From Undaria pinnatifida (Eukaryota > Sar > Phaeophyceae > Laminariales > Alariaceae): DNA of 64,000 nt. The translations under genes and the position numbers were made by a program. The notes under the pieces were generated by a model. The model was not told the origin of the DNA. It saw nothing but the letters and a program-made list of their open reading frames with translations, and did not search any database. This document shows, in pieces, positions 11,670 to 23,517 of the stretch (the stretch's first letter is position 1; every line of letters starts with the position of its first letter). The stretch covers positions 9,675,699-9,739,698 of the forward strand of contig JABAKD010000026.1 of NCBI GenBank assembly GCA_012845835.1, in the 5' to 3' direction.

Positions 11670-11943
11670 TGTTAAGATACGGCCTCGAAAGGCCTGTAGT
11701 TATCCGAATTTGAGATCATTTGAATGGGTTTCGTATGATAAGGTTGGTGTTTTATATTCGGGAAAGTTAGGAAGTAGATCGTAGCCACCTGCGAGGCTCC
11801 GATCTCAGAAGCTATCCCGGGCTCTGGTGGAAACGAATAAAGCTACATCTCTACGAAGGAAACGAAAGTGAGTACTCTCCGAGGACCTGCTCAATTGGCA
11901 GACCTGCAGGGGGCACTCTGTGTCCCCCCCCTTTAATTTAGCA
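11670..11943 (+). repeat. 5' LTR of retroelement 1
   Basis: 274 bp, TGTTAAG...TTTAGCA; the 3' copy ends TTTAACA, so one transition has touched this end. It contains a small hairpin (GGCCT/AGGCC), a TATA-like TTTATATT at about 11751 and an AATAAA polyadenylation hexamer at 11836-11841. Identity with the 3' LTR is about 96% by eye. Confidence 0.9.
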
Positions 11944-11945
11944 TG

Positions 11946-11963
11946 TGGCGTCGACGAGCTTGA
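11946..11963 (+). promoter_or_regulatory. Probable primer binding site
   Basis: The sequence TGGCGTCGACGAGCTTGA begins two bases after the 5' LTR with the TGG expected for pairing to a tRNA 3' CCA. The tRNA identity cannot be told without the host tRNA set. Confidence 0.5.
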
Positions 11964-12138
11964 TATGCGTTTATTGTGGCAGCGTTCCTCCAATCTCTCC
12001 GATTTATTTTTCGTAGTGATTTTGCTTTTGCTTTCCATCGAGCCCACAACCCCTGTTCTTTCTCGGGTGGCTTCTCAATGGAGAGAGCAACCTTCCTCCT
12101 ACAACGGCGACCACAACAGCAGTAAAATGGCAGGGGCC

Positions 12139-12345
12139 CCTCCTGTTGGTCGCCGAGTACGTACCACACGGACGACACCTTCCAAGTACGTGCGGACGAC
12201 ACTGCTCTGCAGAGCACACTCCTCGTCTCGCATTTTGGTCCCTCCTGTTGGTTGCTGGGCACGCACCACACACACGACACCTTCCGAGTACGTGCGGACG
12301 ACACTGCTCTTCGGAGCACACTCCTCGTCCTGGCCTTTGGTCGCA
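12139..12345 (+). repeat. 102 bp tandem duplication in the leader
   Basis: Two units start at CCTCCTGTTGGT (12139 and 12241). Unit 1 contains the perfect 14 bp palindrome TGCTCTGCAGAGCA (12203-12216). In unit 2 it has changed to TGCTCTTCGGAGCA, which still pairs at its ends. Confidence 0.85.
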
Positions 12346-13492
12346 TCAGTTCACCGCCAGCTGGTCATAGACCACTCCGCAGTGGAACTGCCTGAGCCCC
12401 ACCCATCAAACTTGTTTGCTCCGCGCTCTGCCAGCATGTTGCACAGCACATCTCCGCGAGTTGTCGGCACAAGCCCCAAGATCGGCCATCGACTTGTACT
12501 TTGTTTTTACGCTTTGGGGCTCTGAGGCATATATGCACGACACGCCACGGACAAACATACTGAAATCAATCCTACGAATGACCTTCGACGGGGACTTCGC
12601 TTGCTGAGAGAGCCCATCGACCAGCATACACCTTTGCTGTCGGAGCCAGACCGCCCTTCGCGGGACCCCCTTGGACTACGGGCACCGTGCTCTAGGAGCT
12701 CATGTTGGGGCTCCTTCCTTGTGATCCTACCTGGGAAGGAACAGGCGGTGCTCGTGGAATTTTTGGGCTTTATCGTTTGGCGAATATTTCCAGTACACGC
12801 GTTATCGTACGGGCTTCAGTACTTACGTCGATCCGTCTTACGCGTCGGACAAACTGCTGCTCCCTTTCTGCCGAAAATAGTACAGCTACAAATATGACGC
12901 ACCTCGGACCCCTCTCCGATCTTTCTCGATCCACAGCGTTCCACTACTGTGCGCCACGTAGCTTCAACCACCATCATATTCGCAGAGGTACCCACTCCAG
13001 CGCAGCATAATGGGCTCGCTGTCAATGCATGCCATATACCGCCGGACTCTCTGCTGTAGAAGTCACTGTACACGCCTACTTTGCTCCTGCCCATCCACGA
13101 CATAGCTCGACCCCTCACTGCCCCAGCGTCCACAGTTAGAGCACCGCAGCTCTGACACCCTCCACTGCTGTGCGAGTGCTCCTTTCAAGTTCGATTCGAG
13201 AGGTTTGTTTTCGTCCTGCCCCCCCCGTGACTAGAACTTGAATCTAGAGAACGCTGAAACTATGTGCTGGCTTTTTTGGGCAAGGCTGTTGGCGTGTGCG
13301 ATGCCCTATATTTCACCATTCATGGGTACGCGGCGACTATAATACCACTTTCTTTGTAAGCACAGCTGCGACAGTGCGGCACTCTGCAGTGCTGTCAACG
13401 TAACTGTCCCTTTATCGGTGGGAGTGGGTACGGATTTTTTTTTCAGCTGTACGGGCGTTAGGCCGTCTTCCTGCCGGTGCATGTGCTGCCCC

Positions 13493-13627
13493 TCCACAAT
13501 GCTGCTAGGATAAATGCTGCAAAATGTTTTACAGGGTTCCACAACGCTGCTAGGATAAATGCTGCAAAAACTTTTACAGGGTTCCACGATGCTGCTAGGA
13601 TAAATGCTGCAATTTGTTTTTGCAGCT
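13493..13627 (+). repeat. Three 45 bp tandem units in the leader
   Basis: Units begin TCCACRAYGCTGCTAGGAT at 13493, 13538 and 13583, an exact 45 bp spacing. Differences are confined mainly to the AT-rich tail of each unit. Confidence 0.9.
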
Positions 13628-14099
13628 GTCACGACGGGTACTGTCAGTTGCAATGCGGTTTTCAGTTGGCGGAGATGCTGAGCAGTATACTACTGCAGGC
13701 GCAAACGCTGCCTTTCTGCTGCTGTTGGTACATGTGCTACCCTTCACGATAAATGCTAGGGTCTACGCTGGGATTTTTTTCTTCTTCTCTGCACATGTTC
13801 GGACAGCTACTGCCCGTTACAGAGCGCTTGAAACAAAGTTCGCGGAGATACTGCGCTTCACAGCTTTTAATAGTGCAGTGGAGATCAGCCCGTTTGATGC
13901 GGTACCTTTGGGGGCAAACAGCCTTTCTATTCGACTGTGGGCGTACACATCTTTTCTACAGCTGGTGTTGGGACTACACTACCCATCTTGGTGCGGTTGA
14001 AATTGCCGTTACCTGTTAACACAGCAGTAATACTGCAGCAATCAGCACTACTGTACGCGCGACCGTCCCCCTTTAGTGCGGTCGGGAGGAACTACCTTG

Positions 14100-15200
14100 T
14101 TCGGGGGGTTATGCTGCCCGTTTTTTATACGGTTGGTGCGCGAACCTTTACTGTCCTACCCCCCCCTACACTACTGTGGGGACAGATGCTGCCCGTTTTA
14201 TTTTATATACGGTTGGTGCGCGATCCTCTACAGTCCTACCCCCTCCTACACTACTGTTGGGGCGGATGCTGCCCGTTTTTTATATGGTGGTGCGCGATCT
14301 TTCAGCGTGCTACCCCCCCCCCCCCCTACACTGCCGTTGGTGCAGATGCTGCCCTTTTTTTACGGTTGGCTGCGCGATCCTTTACTGTTTTACCACCCCC
14401 CCCTAAACTACTGTTGGGGCAGATGCTGCCCGTTTTTTTTTATACGGTTGGGGGGGCGAACCATTATTGTGCTTCCCCCTACACTGCACCTAGGGTAAAT
14501 GCTACCTGTTTTGGTGCGATGAGTGTCGGCGTGTTGGGCGACCCTTCACTGTGCTACCCCCCTACACTGTGCATGGGGTAAACGCTGCCTGTTTTGGTGC
14601 GATGAGTGTCGGCGTGTTGGGTGACCTTTCACTGTGCTACCCCCCTACACTACACCTAGCTTAAATGCTGTCAGGTTTGGTGCGACGAGTGTCGGCGTGT
14701 TGGGCGACCGTTCACTGTGCTTCCACCCCTACACTACACCTAGGTTGAATGCTGCCTGTTTTGGTGCGATGAGTGTCGGCGTGTTGGGCGACCCTTCACT
14801 GTGCTACCCCCTACGCTACATCTAGGTTAAATGCTGCCTGGTTTGGTACAATGAGCGTCGGCGTATTGGGCGAACCTTTATTGTGCTACCCCCTACACTG
14901 CACCTAGGTCAAATGCTGCCTGTTTTAGTGCGATGAGCGTGGGCTTCTTGTGCAACCCTTTACTGTGTGATGCCCCGTACACTGCACCCAGGTTAATTGC
15001 TGCCCGTTTTTGTGCGATGGGCGTGGGCGGTTTGGGCGACGCTGATGACTGTTTAAGTGCGATGGCTGCAGACGTACCTATACTGTTTTGCACCCCCTGC
15101 ACTGCGTTTAGGGTCAGTGCTGCCCATTTTTGTCTGCTTTTACTGCGGTTCGTGCGGGCGTTACCCGTATACCCTACGGTCAGACTGGGCGCTGCTCTTA
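14100..15200 (+). repeat. Minisatellite of ~75-84 bp units in the leader
   Basis: About 13 units are marked by an ATGCTGCC-type core at roughly 14110, 14185, 14265, 14344, 14421, 14499, 14583, 14664, 14747, 14829, 14912 and 14996, with decayed units near 15116. The first five have ~75-80 bp spacing with CCCGTTTTTTATACGGTTGG. The next seven have ~81-84 bp spacing with GTGCGATGAGTGTCGGCGTG. The two subtypes are segregated rather than interspersed. Poly-C runs of variable length separate units. Confidence 0.9.
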
Positions 15201-15462
15201 TGTTGCGGTTTTGGTGGATGGTACCCTTCTTATTGCTGTACTCCTTTTATGCGGCTAGCTGGCGTGGCTGCTACCATCACTGATGCTGAACGGAGTCGAG
15301 GCCCATGTCTTGCTGTTAGCTGAAACACAGATATACCGCTACTTACAGCAGAGACACCACAACCGATATCTTCTTCCATAGCTTCTTTACGCGTCGTTCC
15401 CACCCCGCCACCTTCCCCCACACCCCCTCCTTCCGCTGTCCTTGATACAGACAACACGCAAC

Positions 15463-18030
15463 ATGTCTACCAGTGAGGAAGCGGGCTACCCGGGGCAGGC
15501 TGACGTCTTCCACGCACCCCAACCTGGATGCCCACGAGACAGGGAGAGCTCGCTCGAGATTCCGCGACTCAAGACGGGAGGAACCACCGGTGGCGGGTTC
15601 CGGTGACGAGAGAGAAGGCGGAGCACCGTACCTCCACCCGTTCCCACCAACCGCGAGAATCGATTTGCTGGTTAGAGCTGAGAAGAAGACGGACCAACCC
15701 CCACCGGACTCGGGGGCGTCTCGACGACAGCTCTCGCCAGCCCCGGGAGAGCGCCACCAGCTGCCCCCCCAGCGCTCGACAGGGCACCACCGCCGCCACC
15801 TGGGCTCTCCGCGCTCGACAGAGCGCCACCCCCAGAGCTCCCGGGACCGGGGCGCCCATGCCGCCCCTTGGACTTGGCATACGCGGCGGCGCGGGCCCAG
15901 CGAGCGCTCGACGACGCCAACCAGACGATAGCACGTCGACGTCGATTTGACAAAGATATCGAGCAGGCGAAGACCGCTGCGCGGGAGGCGTCCCTGGTAG
16001 CCAAGAGGGCGCAACAAGCCCTCGCCCAATCAGTTGCGTCGGCTGCGGCGGGAGCTACCGTGGCCCCCTTGCCTTCCTCGCGCCCGCAGGGTGTCGCATC
16101 TCAGCGACCACGACCAGGGAACGACGCCTTCTTCAAGGGCATCGTCGCGTGCATGGCGTCTGCACCGAGGGTAGACTTCTCCTCAGCGTTGGCGACCTCG
16201 GTGGTGGAAACGGCCTGTGCCCTCTTCCCGTCAGAGAGGCCGGCGTCGCGGCTGACGTCCTCAGTGGAAGTGGCCTGGACTCGCGTGGATTGTATGCCCT
16301 ATGCTAGACAGACGAGAGCCGCCCCGACCCTTGCCCTCGTCAAGGCCCTGCTGATAGCCCACGACGAGGACCCCGACCCTGTCTTTTCGCCGAACCCTGG
16401 AGGGAGAGTTGGCAGAACGATACCGGGGGAAACGTCGCTACAGTCACGACCGCAAGGACCGCAACCGTGGGGGTGGCCGCAAAAATATTGGGGGTGGCAA
16501 CTACCACCAGCGCCGCGGGGGTGACAGCGCATCGGGTGCTGGTGTGCCTGAGGGCGCCGCCGAGGGGCCAACTTGGGTCCAATAACCGGGACAGTTGGCC
16601 GCAGCTCTGGCGGAGGCAACGGAGGGCGGAGGTATGGCGCCAGAGGACGTTCAGCGTGGGACGGTTCGTCAACCTCCTCCCGCTCGTCTTCGTCCTCGAG
16701 CACGGACCACAGCGAGGTGGGCGTGGTAGCAGGCAAAAGTGTCAAGAGCCATGGCAGGAGAAGCATCTGAGCCTGAGGCTTTCACCCTTCTGTTGCGTCT
16801 GCTGATCACGCACTTCGACGGGGTTGACACGGAGGAGGGCTACACGAAGTTACATACTTTTGGAATGTGTAATGGCATGCCTTTTTCTGTTTTCGGTCGG
16901 GAGTTTCGCGTACTTATGCCAACCGCTACGGGTAGTAAGCGTGTTTTGTCTCCGGGGACGGATGTGTTGTTGGAGGTGGTTCGGGTGGTGGCGAATGAGC
17001 AAGTTCCGGCTCTCCTGCCTGTGTTGTACCCTGGTTCAAAGGCAACGGACCGGCGGCTATACTCCTCGTTGGATGCTATTTGGCGGGCTGTTAGTGACAA
17101 ACAAGACACCTGCCGTCAACGGCGAAACATTGTTTTGATCTTCCTGTTTCTACGACGGGAGCGCGGTCATCCGCCCCGTCGGGGCCCCGGCCCGCCAATC
17201 ATGGGCGCGGCCAGGGCCGAGTGCCGCCCCAGTCGCTTTCGTGGCAGAAGGTATCGAGCCATCATTCAACTGTCACGCCCATCGATGATTCATCTGACCC
17301 TTGGCTTGACCACACATGGAACTGCTGGTCACTACAAGAGCATCATTATGCAGAAGTTTGTGATGTTAAGGCCTCGTTTAAGACAGACGACCCTCATCTT
17401 TGGAGGGGCCTCCTTTCACCTCGCGCTAATGCCCTCCGAGAAAACCGGGGGCTTTGCCTCAACTGTCACGAAGACAACCATTCCATCAAGCATTGTAGGC
17501 ATCCTTTCATTAGTACGAGTGGCTGCTTGAACACTGCGCTTGGCCAATTTGGCGACGATGACGCTCACCGACGTTGACACACACGCATGGTCTGCTACGG
17601 CCGAGACGACAAATCTTCTCGCCCGAACGACCACATGAAAAATCGACGCCATCTTTCAGGACCAGGACCAGGTAAACTGTCACAACGATACCACATACAC
17701 GTCGGATCACCATGGTGGTATCCTGCGCTCGCCCGCCTCTTTTGCCCCCGCTCCTGCTCCTCGAATGCGTTTTGGGGCCGCCAACAACCCGGGCGAAAAT
17801 ACACTCGCGCGCCAACCTGGCACATTCCGTACCGGAAATCGATAGCTCGACGGCGGTACGGCACCGTCGACAACACTGTCGGGGGGTACCTATTTTGGTT
17901 TCAGAAGATGCTCGTGTTCTGTTGCTAGCCTGTCCAGTAACGCAGCACAGATTGCCTCTGTCAAGAGCCCACGGGCTCCTACGCGTCTGCGGACGATTCT
18001 CACGGCGTAGTACCGGCGGCGGGAACTAGC
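15463..18030 (+). pseudogene. gag: gag-like gene of retroelement 1 (disrupted)
   Basis: The frame opens at the ATG at 15463, just downstream of the leader, and is broken at once by stops at 15604, 15673 and 15679. It is then open to 16524 in the same frame. That part holds a Pro/Ala-rich stretch followed by an Ala/Arg-rich helical segment (15868-16020), suggestive of a coiled coil. A frameshift near 16390 moves the reading to another frame with an RG-rich basic patch, stops at about 16580 and 16730, and a helical capsid-like core (about 16740-17100, FGREFRVLMPTAT). A second shift near 17130 leads to a zinc knuckle with perfect CX2CX4HX4C spacing (17455-17496, CLNCHEDNHSIKHC). This is the nucleocapsid signature of retroelement Gag, which binds genomic RNA during particle assembly. 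The C-terminal part continues in pieces to about 18030. The capsid assignment is by position and the knuckle is seen directly. Confidence 0.75.
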
Positions 18031-18869
18031 GCCTTAAGCGTAGTTTCCTGCAGCCAGGTAATTTTTGTATTTTCTTTCTTTCTTTTTTCGACGGTGAGAA
18101 CGCGCGCTTTCAGCGACGTTCCCCTCGGTCATGGTCTGAGTTCGGCAACGGGAACCTCGCTTCCGGCGCCTTTTCCCTCAGCCGCGGCATAAACTCAGCA
18201 TTGGGGGTACGCGCTCCAAACGCCGCCCCCATCAACCATGGCACGGGAGCCTGCGCTTTGCGCGCTCCCCCCCCAGGCACGCGCCGCGCAACAATATAGC
18301 TGCGGCGACGGCGCGTTGCCTTTTTACGCGTGTGTGTTTATCCCCCCCTCTCCCTGACCAGGCGGTGGCGGTCTGTTTGAGGTGTGGGACGGTCGACCCT
18401 CGAAACACTTTATCTGACCACGAGGTGGCGGTCGATTTGAGGTTTGGGAACGCCAACACTAGAACACCGAGATCGTTTGCGAGGCTCGATCCGGTGTTTG
18501 CTCGCGATAATAGCGGGCGCTCTGTCCTGTTTTCCATCAAGGAGGAGTCGACAAGATTAGCTACCTCGTCTCCTTTCTCCAAGAGACATAACGGAGAAGA
18601 GCCTCCTCGGGTAAAAATATTATTTCCTTGCCCGAGCACCGCTCCCGAAGGCGCCCAGAGGGTTTACGAACCCTGCTTCGATTTTAACACGCTAACCCAC
18701 GTGGTTCAGGCTACGTCTGCCCCAGTGGCACAGGAAGAAGATCCGACACTGCGCGACGAGCCAGTGGTGACTCCACGGCCTCCAGCCTGATCAGCTGGAC
18801 GCTATTCCCGTAATTTTACGGAAGAATCGCGCCTCTCGTCAGGCAGAAACAGCTCAGAGCCCCAGCCCC

Positions 18870-19440
18870 TTCGGGCGCAGTTAGAGCAGTTTTCTTGCGA
18901 TTATAAGCCAAAAAGCAAAGCGGCCACGCCGCGAGAAACCGTGGGTTCGGACTCGCGTCGTGCTCCCGAGGGCTGGTGTTCCTGAGGGGGACACTAAGGG
19001 CCCAACAAGCCGATGACTGGTGTTCCCAGACGGGGACATTGCGGACCCAAATGCCCAACGAGGCTACCGACGGGTTGGCACCGTCGGTGTTGGACTATTT
19101 TTCGGGTGCAATGAGGGCGGCTTCTTACGAGTTTCCGCCAGCGAGTGAGCAGGACCCGAGGCGAGAAACCCCAGGTTCGGACTCGCATGTTACTCCCGAG
19201 GCCTAGCGCTCCCACAAGGGAACATTGCAGGCCCAAATCGCCGAGGACTGGTGTTCCCAGAAGGGGACATTGCAGACCCACAAATGTCCAACGATTTTTC
19301 GGGCGCAGTAGAGCGTATTCTCGCGCTTTTCCGCCGACGAGCGAAGAGAGACCCGAGGCGAGATACCACGGGTTCGGATTCGCGTCGTGCTCCCGAGGCC
19401 TGGTATTCCTGGACGGGGACATTGCAGGTCCAAATTTCGA
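18870..19440 (+). repeat. Three ~200 bp tandem units inside retroelement 1
   Basis: Each unit starts with a TTCGGGCGCAGT-like motif (about 18870, 19100 and 19297). It continues through GACCCGAGGCGAGAAACC and GGTTCGGACTCGCGTCGT, and ends with one or two copies of a ~28 bp sub-motif TGGTGTTCCCAGAAGGGGAC. Frame is not kept between units, so no protein repeat is implied. Confidence 0.8.
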
Positions 19441-20417
19441 CGCGACTTTTGACCCTTCTCTCGAATACTCCACAGCCAAAGTGGTGTTATTCTGGCAGCC
19501 CCCATCCTAGTTTCCAACGTCGTCCCGTTCATCGTTTGCCGTGGACGACGTGCCATATTATTGCGAGGAGCAGTACATGATGGCCGAAAAGACCACGTTT
19601 TTGCAAGACCATCGAGCAGTGGGGCTCATCATGTCGTCGCCTAGTCCAAGCACACGCAAACGCATCGGTCGAGGCGTGGGCAACTTTGACTCCGCTGTTG
19701 GGAACAGGGAGAAGCAAAACGTCGTGTTATCTGGCACCTACGACAAATTCACGCAGAATCCAGCCAAAAAAAAAAAATGAACTTTTGACCTCTGACAACA
19801 AGCTTCTGGCTTAATTCAGTCCTCTGGACACAGTGTGGGGCATTGGTCTCCGGGCTGATGGTCCCAGGGCCAACACCCCATGCCAGGGAAGAGGAAAAAC
19901 TTGCTCGGTGAGGCACTTTCTGCCGTTCGCGAAGCTATTCGCGACAATGAGACCGGGTCGGCGCACCCGGCCTCCCCTAGTCGGTTCCGCACCTGCACTG
20001 CGAATGCAAGAACAAAAAAATCTCGTCCGCGCCGCAACCGGGCCGTTAACAGCGGCCAGCGCTCGCAAAACTTCCCCTTCGGCGTTTCCGACCTATTTCT
20101 CGGGCGCGTTGGCCAATAAAATGAAGTGGAGTTTTGGAGATAGCTTCTAGCGTCGGCCCTGACCTTAAGCAGTCAGAACACGGCCCCTGTTTCATCAAGG
20201 GTACTGTGACGCTGGACGACGTTTCGTTCACTATGAAAAACGCGTATATCTGTCGAGCAACGCTCGACTCGGAGAGGCACTGGACTCCTATCTAGATTTG
20301 GGGACCGGCAGCATTGTTGGGGCTACTAAACACCTCCGAGGGTGCTGTGGAGAACAAATTTCCGCATATCCTCCGGCCGCAAGAAACAGGAGAGCACTGG
20401 CAAAGTGGGGACCCTCA

Positions 20418-20509
20418 ATGCACGAGTACAGCGGTAGCTTGAGTTCGTCACCGCGTTCGATAAATGCACGAGTCCAGCGGTAGCTTGAGTTCATCACCGC
20501 GTTCGATTG
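20418..20509 (+). repeat. 46 bp tandem duplication
   Basis: Two adjacent 46 bp units start ATGCACGAGT at 20418 and 20464 and differ at only about three positions near their ends. Confidence 0.9.
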
Positions 20510-20716
20510 CACACTCGAGTACCGCAAAGGCAGCGCCAACGGCATCGCCGATTTTTCTAGCCCGTTTTCCAGATCCTGTTACGGAGTACGACCGCAGTGG
20601 CTTGACAAACTTCAACCCCGTGGGGTTGCCAAGCCCCAACCCCGTTGGAGAAAGCGGTATCTACCACCTACGGACCGCGGGCTGCGCGATCCCTCTTCGT
20701 CGATCCCAGGGGCCGG

Positions 20717-20880
20717 TTTGGGTGGACTCGCGCCCTCGCCGAAAACACTGTCTTAGGTGAGTTCGTGCCCACACCGAAAGCACAGCTTTGGGTGGACTCG
20801 AACCCCTCGCCGAAAGCACCATCTTGGGTGGGCTCGTGCCCCGCATTGAACCTGTTGCCTTGGGTGGGCTCCCTCTCACC
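20717..20880 (+). repeat. ~36 bp tandem array upstream of the integrase frame
   Basis: About five degenerate units are built on TTGGGTGGACTCG, a C-rich spacer and CGCCGAAAGCAC. The same core, TTGGGTGGGCTCG, recurs with longer spacing at 58800-59265, suggesting that the right arm contains a relative of this element. Confidence 0.75.
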
Positions 20881-20923
20881 TCTACCGCGTTTCACGATTT
20901 TCGCACACACGAGCAACGTATAA

Positions 20924-23488
20924 GGTTTGTCGGCCTTTCTGCTTCCCCGGGGAGAATCGTCGCTCGTGCTCCTGCCTCCGTCGCCACTACCGAAATCTGT
21001 ACCGGCCGCGGGTCGATTTCACCTGCCGCCGACACCTTTTTCGCTTCGGTTTTGGCCATACCCATCGAGGGCGGCACCGGCTCCGCAGAAGCCCTGGCTG
21101 CAGCGAAGCCCATCGCACAGCCGATTTATCTCTTCCGGAGTTCTTTACAGGAGACGGCCCCCGCCGCGACCACCCGTTCGACTGTGTCCGTCTCCACCAT
21201 GCTTGGCACTCCAGCCCTTCCGTCGTCGACGACACGCCGACGAACAGCGACAACAACAGGTAATGCATCCCCGCTGTAGATTATGGATTCGAGCTCGGCG
21301 AAGCCCCTCGGCCATCTTCCAGACGAGGTACAACCCCGTCGCGAGTCCGACGGCCGCGGCTAACCCCGTCGACCACCGCGACCCCTGCTCTTGCCGACTC
21401 GCCGGTCCGCACGGTGCCACTACCGTCCGACTGCGACCACGCAGAGTCAGTGTGGGAACTTCTCTCTTACGGCTCATGCCTTCTCCTGGTGACACGCCGA
21501 CTGCATATACAGGGTCGGACACCCTCGGCAACGCTGATGAATTGCGGTTCACTGATTCTGTCGCGCGTTATTCACATGACGATTGGAAGCGAGAGCAGCA
21601 CGCTGAGCCGACGTGCCACGCCATGATGCGTTACGTTTCTACCGGCCGGCCATCGGTCCTGCCGCCCGACGTTTTGGCGTGCTACCTCTCGCACAAGCGT
21701 CCATCCCTCTCAGACCTCAACGAACTGGCGGGTAAGGGTCGACTACATACAACCGACGACGACATCGTTCTACTTGTCCGTAACCCGACACTGCCGCCAA
21801 CAAGGTCTGACAAACCCAACTCTGCGGGGCGAGTTGCTTGCCCGCTGAACGACGAGCCAGCTCGCATCTACGTTCCCCTGCTCATGCGCCCTTGGATCAT
21901 GCAAGCTTGTCACTTGACGGCCTCTTGTCACCTTGGCACCACGCGCACGTTGCGCATGCTGGAGCGCTTTTATTGGTGGATTGGCATGAGTGTGTGCACC
22001 CGGTGGTGGCTTCGCCACTGCTTGAAGTGCCAGGCGCGGAAAACCCCACGGCTGACTGTTGGCTGGCCCATCATCACAATGCCTCTGCCGGAAGGTCCAG
22101 GTATCGCGGTCAGTGTTGACTACTTCGGCCGCCTTCCGGTCACACCACGAGGCAACACCTACATCCTGGTGTTCACTGATCGCTTCAGTCGTCGGGCTGA
22201 CATGTTCCCCGTCACTGCCGCTGAGTTCACCGCGGAGGGTACAGCCAATATCCTGGTGAACCAATGCATCTCCTTGTGGGGGTGCCCGCGCACCATACCC
22301 TCGGACAACGGACAGCAGTTTTGTTCCAAGCTTTCACAAGCTGTATATCAGCTATTGGGTGTACACAAGCTTGCTACAAGCTGCTATCATCCCAACTGTA
22401 ACGGGGGCGTTGAGCGGGTAAATCACACTATGGCCCAAATGCTGGCTATGTTCGTCAACGAGCGACAAGACGATTGGGACTTGCATCTGCCCCACGTAGA
22501 ATTCGATTACAACAACTCTGTCAGCGCGGCGATGGGTTCGGCGCCCAACGAGGTCCACATGGGCAGACTCCCACGGCTCCCCCTGACGATTTTCGACGGC
22601 ACAGGTGTCGTGGGACACCAGAGTTTGACCCGTGACCACCTGGCCTATTGCGATTTGTCCACCTACCGGCAAAAGCGCGCGAACGACATTGTCCGCGCAC
22701 ACCACGCCCTCACCGTTTCCCGTGTTACCCGCACAAACTCCGCCCTCGCCGACGCGCTACGTCCAGCACCTAACTTCACTGTGGGTGGTTGGGCATGGGT
22801 ATAGAATTCTGCCTCTACCATCCGCCTGGGTTTGAAGGCGAACACCGACGCCAATGTTCTCAAGGCCAAACTCGCGCTTAACTGGACGGGCCCATACAAG
22901 GTTCTGGCCGTCGGCCCCTGCTCCGCCGCCGAGACCCCGGACGGCTCGCCGCTCGGGAGCAACCTCCATTATTTCGATCTCCCTTCCGACTTGCCTGGTT
23001 CAAACGCTCGTCAGCGTGTGGCCTTCGAGCGCTGCAAACCGTGTGCCAACCGCCACGACAGCGGAGACATGCCCAAACACCTACCGGCGGGGCTGACACA
23101 GTATGTCCTCATCAAATTTTCCAAGAAGTCCCCGCAGTACCACGTCACTCAAGACGAAGTTTCGACTCCCCTCCAACGGCTGGAGGTGGAGCAGATCACT
23201 GGTCACCAGTCGGTACGGGGGCGAGGTGGCGTCATCGCGGTGCTATACAAAGCGCATTAGGCGGGACTCTCCGAACCCTCCTGGGAGTGGGAAATGCACC
23301 TTTACCTCTCCCGCTCCAACATCTTGCGTTATTGGGCCGGAACCCCGGACCAGCACCGCCAAACCAACCGCCTCTACCGCCGAATGCGGATCGGGGCGGC
23401 ACAGCGCGAGCTCTGCCGTAACAACGGGGAACGTTTCCTAGCGCCGGGCTATGCCTGTGTTCCCCGCGCCGATTGGCTCCGTCGCTAA
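20924..23488 (+). pseudogene. pol: Integrase-chromodomain region of the pol gene of retroelement 1
   Basis: One frame runs 20924-23488 with only two internal TAG codons (22802 and 23258). After a low-complexity N-terminal part lies the integrase. Counting from 20927 as residue 1, a zinc-binding HHCC module is seen at H329, H335, C365 and C368. The catalytic core has D398 (SVDYFG), D460 (PSDNGQQF) and E496 (NGGVERVNH), and the D460-E496 spacing of 35 is the retroviral-type D,D-35-E signature. Downstream are a GPY motif (TGPYKVL, 22889-22897) and a chromodomain (about 23180-23335; LEVEQI, then PSWEWE, then ILRYW). By family knowledge, integrase inserts the cDNA, and the chromodomain steers insertion to modified chromatin. 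All catalytic residues are present, but the two nonsense codons disable the GPY-chromo end. The true N-terminus is unknown because an in-frame TAA at 20921 precedes the frame. Confidence 0.9.
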
Positions 23489-23517
23489 CACGACACAGTA
23501 CTCCCTAAGGTAGCCCA

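Larger units (their letters stand above)
11964..15462 (+). other. Leader (5' untranslated region) of retroelement 1
   Basis: There are 3.5 kb between the primer binding site and the first gag ATG. The leader holds three tandem-repeat arrays, listed separately at 12139, 13493 and 14100. A long frame at 11920-12525 starts inside the LTR and crosses the 102 bp duplication. It has no domain and is not called. Stretches at 12350-13490 and 13630-14090 show no repeat or gene. Confidence 0.65.
18031..20923 (+). other. Unrecognised interior of retroelement 1 where protease/RT/RNase H would be expected
   Basis: I find no DTG/DSG protease motif in a convincing setting, no (F/Y)xDD box, and none of the RNase H or RT blocks that are recognisable in retroelement 2. 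Open frames of 60-150 codons switch frame repeatedly. Two tandem-repeat zones (18870-19440 and 20418-20880) occupy much of it. A stretch near 20200-20290 reads like a short beta-rich segment, but I cannot assign it. Confidence 0.55.

Noticed and set aside
11920-12525. A 201-codon gene at the start of retroelement 1
   Set aside because: It begins inside the LTR, crosses the primer binding site and a 102 bp duplication, and shows no motif.
13614-14581. Long frames in the leader minisatellite
   Set aside because: They are open only because the ~78 bp units are near multiples of three; the content is repeat-derived.
14100-15200. A CRISPR array
   Set aside because: Units are contiguous 75-84 bp repeats without unique spacers, inside a eukaryotic retroelement leader.
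20200-20300. Aspartic protease of retroelement 1
   Set aside because: A ...ATLDS... stretch is suggestive, but there is no DTG/DSG in a hydrophobic context and no second conserved strand.
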